64,000 nt of DNA from Drosophila miranda (Eukaryota > Arthropoda > Insecta > Diptera > Drosophilidae). The stretch is from contig NC_046674.1 in the NCBI RefSeq assembly GCF_003369915.1, positions 16,058,001 through 16,122,000 on the forward strand, written 5' to 3'. Positions 56,162 through 64,000 of this stretch are shown piece by piece (the stretch's first letter is position 1; each line of letters opens with the position of its first letter). A program made the translations under genes and the position numbers. Below the pieces are notes generated by a model that saw only the letters and a program-made list of their open reading frames with translations, did no database searches and had not been told where the DNA came from.

Positions 56162-58977
56162 ATCGAGTGGGGTTTATTTCCTATTTGCAAGGATTTTAGT
56201 CAGAAAAATGAACAAAATTGAAGGAAAATTCACGGTTTCCAGCGTGCAGTAGAAATAGCGATGGGATGTAAGAAGTGCGATAGTTCAGAGCCTTACAGCA
56301 CTGTTTCTATTTAAAAGTATTGATATATGTGATAGATGCATCAACATCTCAAACTGCCGCGAACATTCGAAAACTTAATATTTTTCACGGCAGTAAACGA
56401 AATAATATGTTCACCGTAATTGATTTTTAATCAGTGATTTTTAAACAGTATTATTAGCTAGCTAAGACTCTCATCTCTGAAAATATAATTTTATGAAGAA
56501 TAAAATATTTCGAATGGTGGGAATTGATGAGATTTTTGTCCTATTTTGTATATTCCATTTATTCTAAATAGGTAAAAAACAGAAGATAACAATTTTATTA
56601 TATTTAATTTATTGTTTTCGCGGCGTGCCCAGAGTGGGAGGAAAAAAATAGTTACTCCACGTTTGGAAAATTTCGGAAAATATTGTTGTGGCCGCGGCCG
56701 GAGCAAAAAAAAAAAGGTTAAAGGCTGCTCTCTATATACTTATTTAGTTGTATTTTCTTTACAACGACGCGCAGCAACCGCTCGGTTCAAAAAATTTTGA
56801 GAATTTGATAATATGTGGGTAGTGATGTAAAAACACATCGAGCATCGATGTTTTTTGCCGATATTTACCGATGTTTTCCGGTGTTTTTGCCTGTACCGAT
56901 GTTGAGCGATGCATCGATGTTTTGCAAAACATCGATCAATTAATTTAAAATCTGTAAGCAGCAACGCAGCAATACCAAAGTAAGTAAACATATTTGACTT
57001 AAAATGAATCAAATTTACTATAGATGGTATACATTTGTTTAAATATGAAACTGGGAACGCCAGTTTGAAACATCGGTCATACATCGATGCATCGAAGAAT
57101 CAATCCGACGTATCAATCCAACATCGATACAATATACCGTCCGACCCTCAGAAATATACCGAAACATACCGCCTCCTTTTCAAAATATACCGTAAATATA
57201 CTGACGAATTCAAGTTCTATTTTACATATTCCTCGTTTTCGATATTCCGACGAATATTACTAGCTATATAGAACATTTAGCCATGCCCACATAATTTTAT
57301 CCGATTGATAAATCACTTTCCTACAAGAATGGTTAAATTTAAGTTCTCATCTTTATTGGATTGTTCAAAAAAGGGTCAACAACCATGCTCACAAAACTAA
57401 TGTTTTTACATGGTAATTACACGCTGACTACACATGTTCTACATTTTTATGTAATATTCAAAAGTGACACCTGAAACGCGTACGTTTAGACGTTTTTTCA
57501 TATAAGCCCAATGGAAGCGCCAGTGTGAAAACCGTCCGTTATCCACTTTTGGACATGTATTTTTTCCGACATTTTTGAAAAGCTTAGATTTTCACAGCAA
57601 ACGATCAGAAACTCGATGTTGTTCCCGAATTAGAATTCGATGTGGCCTGGGACATGGCTCTATGTGACATATCTACATTGGTGCATGGGGCAAGAGGGTG
57701 AGGCCATATAGCGTCCTTGATACGATATACGGTCTGACTCTCAGTAATATAATGGAATATACCTTCTCATTTATTAATATACCGTAAATATACCACCCTA
57801 CTTAAGCAAGTAAGCCGCGGACTATTGTATTGTATATTCTTATATCCTTCCATTTACTTACCAACCAAAATTTCCACGATATCTTTCATCTGAACTTCCA
57901 AAAATTTAATCATATTCGTGGAGTGTATTGTAATACCCACTGTTTAATCGTTCTCTATCCATGATCGGAAATCATTTTTCTCGATTTGGACATTCTGTCC
58001 AATGTAACTGGATATCTGGGCCCCTCAGCCCGGAACACAAAGTTTTATCCGAGTAATAAATCAATTTCTATACAATACTGGCTAATTTGAACGATCCACT
58101 TTATTAAATAGCTCAGAATATTAGGTTTCAACAAAAAAATCCTTTTTTTACATGGCAACTACACGGTAACTACACACTTGCCACATATCAACAACATATT
58201 TACGGAGTATGCTTTTTTATACAACCATACAAACCATAAGCTGCAAAATTGCGTTGAAAAAGCTTTCACTTGTGTCTGCATTCATTGAACCCTTAACTCT
58301 GTAATATCTTTACCTAGGGTAAGCGGAATGAAGCTCATTCCGTTGCTATGTTTCGGGACACTGCTGCTATCAATACTATCGACTAGATAATCGCTAGCAC
58401 TGCGCGCCAAAGTGGAATTTTTTGAATGTGAATAAGTGACAAGGGTATGAATGAAATCCAGTGGAATAAATTGGGAAAAACCATATCTATCAGATTGCCG
58501 AACGGATCATTAATAAAGCCAGAACGAACATATGAAATTGCAAATAATTTTCCCCTTAAACGCGCCTACCCATTCTTTCACTCTCTCTGTCTCTTCGTAG
58601 AGCATGTTGCGCCCCTGGCGGAGGGAAGCGAGATAGCAGCAAAGCAGGTGTTGGTGTGAGAAGTGAAAAAGAGAGAGACAGACGTAGCGGAATAACTAAC
58701 CATCGGGGTTCCTCTCCTTCTCTCTATGTGTTTTATGTTAAAGAGATCCCCCTCACCAGAGTATCCATCAAATTAATTCGTCCCGTTTGCAAACAGCGAA
58801 ACAGAGGGATGGAGAGTATGCGGCAGTCATCGGCTCCGAGATTCATTCCGGGACTTACTTATATTCTCGCTTGTGGCAATTAAAATTTTTTTAAACCAGT
58901 AGAATTTTAGTTGAAGGTTTAATATTTATACAAATTTAAAAATACACATAAGTTGGTATATATGTATAAAATGCACA

Positions 58978-59791
58978 TTAGACCTGGTTTAATTGCACAA
59001 AACTCTCAGCTTGATGCTTCAGGTAGGACTTGCGGCAATCCAAATCATCTGCGGGACGATTATGTGGGGTCCAGACGGGTTCTCCAACGAAATACCGACG
59101 GGCTTTGATAAAGTTCTATGGGGATACGAGAGTAACGATTAGAAAACAATAATTTTGCCATAAGGAATGCAATTTACATTAGAGTCCAACGTGAAACGAT
59201 GGTAGATACCCGCCGGAATAATAATCAAATCTCCTTTAACCACTTGTATTCTCAGCCACTGCTCCTCGTTGCTGAAACGACGAAAAATTACCATTTTGAG
59301 CAAATTCCGAATAAACAGTCGCTAGATAACCTACTCGCGGACATCGAAGTAGCCCGATCCATCCAATACCAAACGTATCTCCTCGTCCGTATGCAGATGT
59401 TCCGTAAAAAAGTTCTTCAGCTTATTGGCGTAGTCCGGAAGGCACTTCTCCGAGCAGGTGATCTGCAACGAAGAGGAGATTAACAGGTGCTCTCTAAACG
59501 GACTCAGATCTTGCCTCATCATCGTAGGTATAGCCACGTTTGGCCCGCAGCTCCCCTAGAATCGCGTCGTTTTGGTAATCGTCAGCGTTGATCTGCCGGA
59601 AAGAAACGATCGTTTAAGATAAGCTTACTTCAAGGTCAGTCCAAAGTAAATGGAATCACACATGCCTTGAAATATTCCACGCCCGTCTTCTGGTACAGTT
59701 CAGGAAGCTCCAGATAGTCCGGCGGACTGCGATGATGCTCCAGTCGCTGATCGGTCGCCTGCTCGTCGTCCATAAACCATACTTTCACCAT
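58978..59791 (-). CDS. Adi1: Acireductone dioxygenase, E12A variant (array unit 4)
   Basis: Exons are 59666-59791, 59515-59592, 59335-59462, 59178-59271 and 58978-59115. A T-to-G change on the plus strand at 59,757 turns GAG into GCG, giving Ala instead of Glu at residue 12 in the N-terminal segment, away from the metal site. Otherwise it is identical to unit 1, including both GC-AG introns. Confidence 0.92.
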
Positions 59792-60005
59792 TTTTTAATA
59801 ATAAATATTTATTTCTTGATTGTCCTCTTAACATGAGCAGTGCTCTAAAGCAGAGAAATCCGTCAGTGCTGTAAAACTCTGCGTGGTAGCAGGTCTGTTA
59901 GGAGTAACATTGGTCTGTAAATTTGAATGAATAACAGATGTGTAAGAGCTTCATGTTTTTATAGTAAATATATTTCCATTAAAAAAGAAACACTTGACAT
60001 AGCGA

Positions 60006-61344
60006 TTACGCCGACAGCTTGGATAGCTGCTCCTGCAGCTCTGAGGTATCAATGGGCCCCTTCGACTGGACCTGGGTCGTGGCTCCAGCCAGCGAGGCGG
60101 CCAAGAGTCGGGCACAGCTCTTCTTGTGCATGAACCAGTGCAGACGCTGGCACTCCCGATCGCAATACTGCACCGCCTTGCACTTGGAGCACTTCTTGTC
60201 AGGCTTCTCTTGTCCACAGGTGCTGCAGTAGCTGGTTTCGTCCTGCAAAATGCCAAATGTTGAGCGATTGGAATGCTTTTCAATGAGAACAACAGATAAA
60301 ACCCACCACAAAGCCGCGCATTCCGTTGATGGCATTGCGGAGGATAACCAGTGCCGGCGGGGCATCCTTGCCTCCAAATTGGGTGGCTATCTGCCTGAAG
60401 ATGGTGCACTCCCGCACGGGAAACTCCCGCGCACACTCCCTTAACGTGTACTCCACGTAGTCCAGCTGGCCCTGTTCGTTTTCCTTAAGCACCCGCTTCA
60501 CGAACAGCTCGATAAAGTCGTTCTTGTTTACCTCCGGCTCGCCTCCGCCAGTCTTCTCCTTGTGTTGCGCCTTGAACTGCTCCTCACAGCGGATCAGCTC
60601 TGCCACGATCCAGCCCTGGTAGTGGAACTTGAAGGCCAGAAGCTCGTTCATGTCGTGTGTCTTCTGCATCTCCTTCTCGCACATTAGTGCCAGGGTTTTG
60701 CGCAGGTTGCTCAGTATCCTGAGAAGTCCTAGGGACTGGGCGTTCAGTGCGATTCTCACGGGATGCAGATTGATTTCGATGACAAAGGTGTGAAAGGCTG
60801 ATAGCAGCGCAGGCGGAATTAACGGCTCCGTTTGCTGGCCGTGCGCCTGTGTGTAGTACTCCAGTCCAGATCGGGTAATATAGTTGTTAATTGTCTCCAC
60901 GCAGGCATGGTTTCCCACGAAGGCGGCCATCTGTGAGGCGGTGCGCGAGACGCTGTTGATGCTGCTCGGATTGATGCCGGCATCCAGCAGCTGGCGGCAC
61001 ACGTCAGTGCTGCCGGACAGGGCCGCAAAGTGCAAAGGTGTATAGTCGGTCCCATGCTGATTCAAGTGGACATCGGCGCCCTGTTGGGGGAAAAGGGTGG
61101 TGTTTGGGAGATCATTCCGCTACTGCGATGTGGACAAACTCACCATGTCTAGCAGTATTTGCACAGCCTCTTTGTTGCCTTTGAAGCTCGCACACGCCAG
61201 AAGCGACATGCCCGTGTCGTCCACAAAGTTAACGTCCTTCAGCTGGCTGAACAGCTGCGTGAACCCACTCTTGTCATTCTTGGCTATGCGCTCCAGCAGC
61301 AGTTGTATATCGTCCAGTTGGGAGCTCTTGCTGTACGCGGCCAT
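60006..61344 (-). CDS. Ankmy2: ANKMY2-like ankyrin/MYND protein (array unit 4)
   Basis: Exons are 61144-61344, 60307-61080 and 60006-60242, giving 403 aa, intact. It carries the same S33, D43, D66 and E269 variants as unit 3, and I saw no difference between the two proteins. Confidence 0.9.
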
Positions 61345-61766
61345 ATCGAGTGGGGTTTATTTCCTATTTGCAAGGATTTTAGTCAGAAAAATGAACAAAA
61401 TTGAAGGAAAATTCACGGTTTCCAGCGTGCAGTAGAAATAGCGATGGGATGTAAGAAGTGCGATAGTTCAGAGCCTTACAGCACTGTTTCTATTTAAAAG
61501 TATTGATATATGTGATAGATGCATCAACATCTCAAACTGCCGCGAACATTCGAAAACTTAATATTTTTCACGGCAGTAAACGAAATAATATGTTCACCGT
61601 AATTGATTTTTAATCAGTGATTTTTAAACAGTATTATTAGCTAGCTAAGACTCTCATCTCTGAAAATATAATTTTATGAAGAATAAAATATTTCGAATGG
61701 TGGGAATTGATGAGATTTTTGTCCTATTTTGTATATTCCATTTATTCTAAATAGGTAAAAAACAGA

Positions 61767-64000
61767 AGATAACAATTTTATTATATTTAATTTATTGTTT
61801 TCGCGGCGTGCCCAGAGTGGGAGGAAAAAAATAGTTACTCCACGTTTGGAAAATTTCGGAAAATATTGTTGTGGCCGCGGCCGGAGCAAAAAAAAAAAGG
61901 TTAAAGGCTGCTCTCTATATACTTATTTAGTTGTATTTTCTTTACAACGACGCGCAGCAACCGCTCGGTTCAAAAAATTTTGAGAATTTGATAATATGTG
62001 GGTAGTGATGTAAAAACACATCGAGCATCGATGTTTTTTGCCGATATTTACCGATGTTTTCCGGTGTTTTTGCCTGTACCGATGTTGAGCGATGCATCGA
62101 TGTTTTGCAAAACATCGATCAATTAATTTAAAATCTGTAAGCAGCAACGCAGCAATACCAAAGTAAGTAAACATATTTGACTTAAAATGAATCAAATTTA
62201 CTATAGATGGTATACATTTGTTTAAATATGAAACTGGGAACGCCAGTTTGAAACATCGGTCATACATCGATGCATCGAAGAATCAATCCGACGTATCAAT
62301 CCAACATCGATACAATATACCGTCCGACCCTCAGAAATATACCGAAACATACCGCCTCCTTTTCAAAATATACCGTAAATATACTGACGAATTCAAGTTC
62401 TATTTTACATATTCCTCGTTTTCGATATTCCGACGAATATTACTAGCTATATAGAACATTTAGCCATGCCCACATAATTTTATCCGATTGATAAATCACT
62501 TTCCTACAAGAATGGTTAAATTTAAGTTCTCATCTTTATTGGATTGTTCAAAAAAGGGTCAACAACCATGCTCACAAAACTAATGTTTTTACATGGTAAT
62601 TACACGCTGACTACACATGTTCTACATTTTTATGTAATATTCAAAAGTGACACCTGAAACGCGTACGTTTAGACGTTTTTTCATATAAGCCCAATGGAAG
62701 CGCCAGTGTGAAAACCGTCCGTTATCCACTTTTGGACATGTATTTTTTCCGACATTTTTGAAAAGCTTAGATTTTCACAGCAAACGATCAGAAACTCGAT
62801 GTTGTTCCCGAATTAGAATTCGATGTGGCCTGGGACATGGCTCTATGTGACATATCTACATTGGTGCATGGGGCAAGAGGGTGAGGCCATATAGCGTCCT
62901 TGATACGATATACGGTCTGACTCTCAGTAATATAATGGAATATACCTTCTCATTTATTAATATACCGTAAATATACCACCCTACTTAAGCAAGTAAGCCG
63001 CGGACTATTGTATTGTATATTCTTATATCCTTCCATTTACTTACCAACCAAAATTTCCACGATATCTTTCATCTGAACTTCCAAAAATTTAATCATATTC
63101 GTGGAGTGTATTGTAATACCCACTGTTTAATCGTTCTCTATCCATGATCGGAAATCATTTTTCTCGATTTGGACATTCTGTCCAATGTAACTGGATATCT
63201 GGGCCCCTCAGCCCGGAACACAAAGTTTTATCCGAGTAATAAATCAATTTCTATACAATACTGGCTAATTTGAACGATCCACTTTATTAAATAGCTCAGA
63301 ATATTAGGTTTCAACAAAAAAATCCTTTTTTTACATGGCAACTACACGGTAACTACACACTTGCCACATATCAACAACATATTTACGGAGTATGCTTTTT
63401 TATACAACCATACAAACCATAAGCTGCAAAATTGCGTTGAAAAAGCTTTCACTTGTGTCTGCATTCATTGAACCCTTAACTCTGTAATATCTTTCCCTAG
63501 GGTAAGCGGAATGAAGCTCATTCCGTTGCTATGTTTCGGGACACTGCTGCTATCAATACTATCGACTAGATAATCGCTAGCACTGCGCGCCAAAGTGGAA
63601 TTTTTTGAATGTGAATAAGTGACAAGGGTATGAATGAAATCCAGTGGAATAAATTGGGAAAAACCATATCTATCAGATTGCCGAACGGATCATTAATAAA
63701 GCCAGAACGAACATATGAAATTGCAAATAATTTTCCCCTTAAACGCGCCTACCCATTCTTTCACTCTCTCTGTCTCTTCGTAGAGCATGTTGCGCCCCTG
63801 GCGGAGGGAAGCGAGATAGCAGCAAAGCAGGTGTTGGTGTGAGAAGTGAAAAAGAGAGAGACAGACGTAGCGGAATAACTAACCATCGGGGTTCCTCTCC
63901 TTCTCTCTATGTGTTTTATGTTAAAGAGATCCCCCTCACCAGAGTATCCATCAAATTAATTCGTCCCGTTTGCAAACAGCGAAACAGAGGGATGGAGAGT
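61767..64000 (-). repeat. Tandem array unit 5, cut by the window edge
   Basis: The first 2,234 bp of a further unit: the ATCGAT block, family 1 repeat (about 62,301-63,621) and most of family 2 (63,626 onward). It shares G at 63,525 with unit 4. By the array period its Adi1 would begin (3' end) at about 64,161, just outside. The array therefore continues past the window. Confidence 0.95.

Larger units (their letters stand above)
51401..56583 (-). repeat. Tandem array unit 3 (5,183 bp)
   Basis: It shares G at 52,233 with unit 2 but carries the second haplotype of Ankmy2 (with unit 4). A private T lies at 54,814, just downstream of the Ankmy2 stop. Family 1 repeat is at about 51,935-53,255 and family 2 at about 53,260-53,700. 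Confidence 0.97.
56584..61766 (-). repeat. Tandem array unit 4 (5,183 bp)
   Basis: It carries A at 58,312 (private) and G at 58,342 (shared with unit 5), both in the family 1 repeat, and G at 59,757 in Adi1. Family 1 is at about 57,118-58,438 and family 2 at about 58,443-58,883. Confidence 0.97.

Noticed and set aside
41029-64000. Possibility that the array is an assembly artefact
   Set aside because: Ordered, unit-specific substitutions and small length differences (5190/5182/5183/5183) argue for real units. A collapsed or copied contig would give identical units. Only reads can finally settle it.

Overview
The window is nuclear DNA of a Drosophila species. Multi-exon genes with short introns, fly promoter motifs, CAG/CAA-rich coding and UTR tracts, and closely matching fly orthologues all point that way. 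The abundant CA/CT microsatellites and the style of the dispersed repeats suggest the obscura group (D. pseudoobscura, D. persimilis, D. miranda), but that is an inference. Oatp74D, U4-U6-60K and simjang are 3L (Muller D) genes in D. melanogaster as far as I recall. If so, this would be chromosome XR in an obscura-group fly.

Layout. 1-9.6 kb holds no gene body, only upstream or intronic sequence with one good TATA/Inr candidate and a dispersed repeat. 9.67-12.52 kb (+) is a six-exon organic anion transporter, best match Oatp74D/Ecdysone Importer. 13.65-15.33 kb (-) is the intronless WD40 protein U4/U6-60K (Prp4), convergent with Oatp. It has a Motif 1 promoter, with a transposon-like repeat directly upstream. 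18.2-23.3 kb (-) is simjang (p66/GATAD2), the NuRD subunit, with two apparent alternative N-termini. About 17 kb of microsatellite-rich sequence (23.4-40.5 kb) follows with no coding gene. It most likely contains simjang 5' introns, with candidate noncoding first exons, the best at about 40.5 kb.

From 41,029 to the right edge there is a head-to-tail tandem array with a period of 5,182-5,183 bp (the first unit is 5,190 bp). It has four complete units and a fifth cut by the window end. Each unit carries an intact-looking acireductone dioxygenase gene (Adi1, methionine salvage) and an ANKMY2-like ankyrin/MYND gene, both on the minus strand. Each also has about 2.3 kb of noncoding DNA built from two dispersed-repeat families found elsewhere in the window. 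Units differ at only about a dozen sites that I found. Those in the Ankmy2 coding sequence are all amino-acid replacements plus one frameshift in unit 2. Two of the four Adi1 introns appear to use GC-AG splice sites in every unit.

The genes do not form one pathway. The main biological story is a very recent, probably still growing, amplification of the Ankmy2-Adi1 gene pair next to the simjang 5' region.
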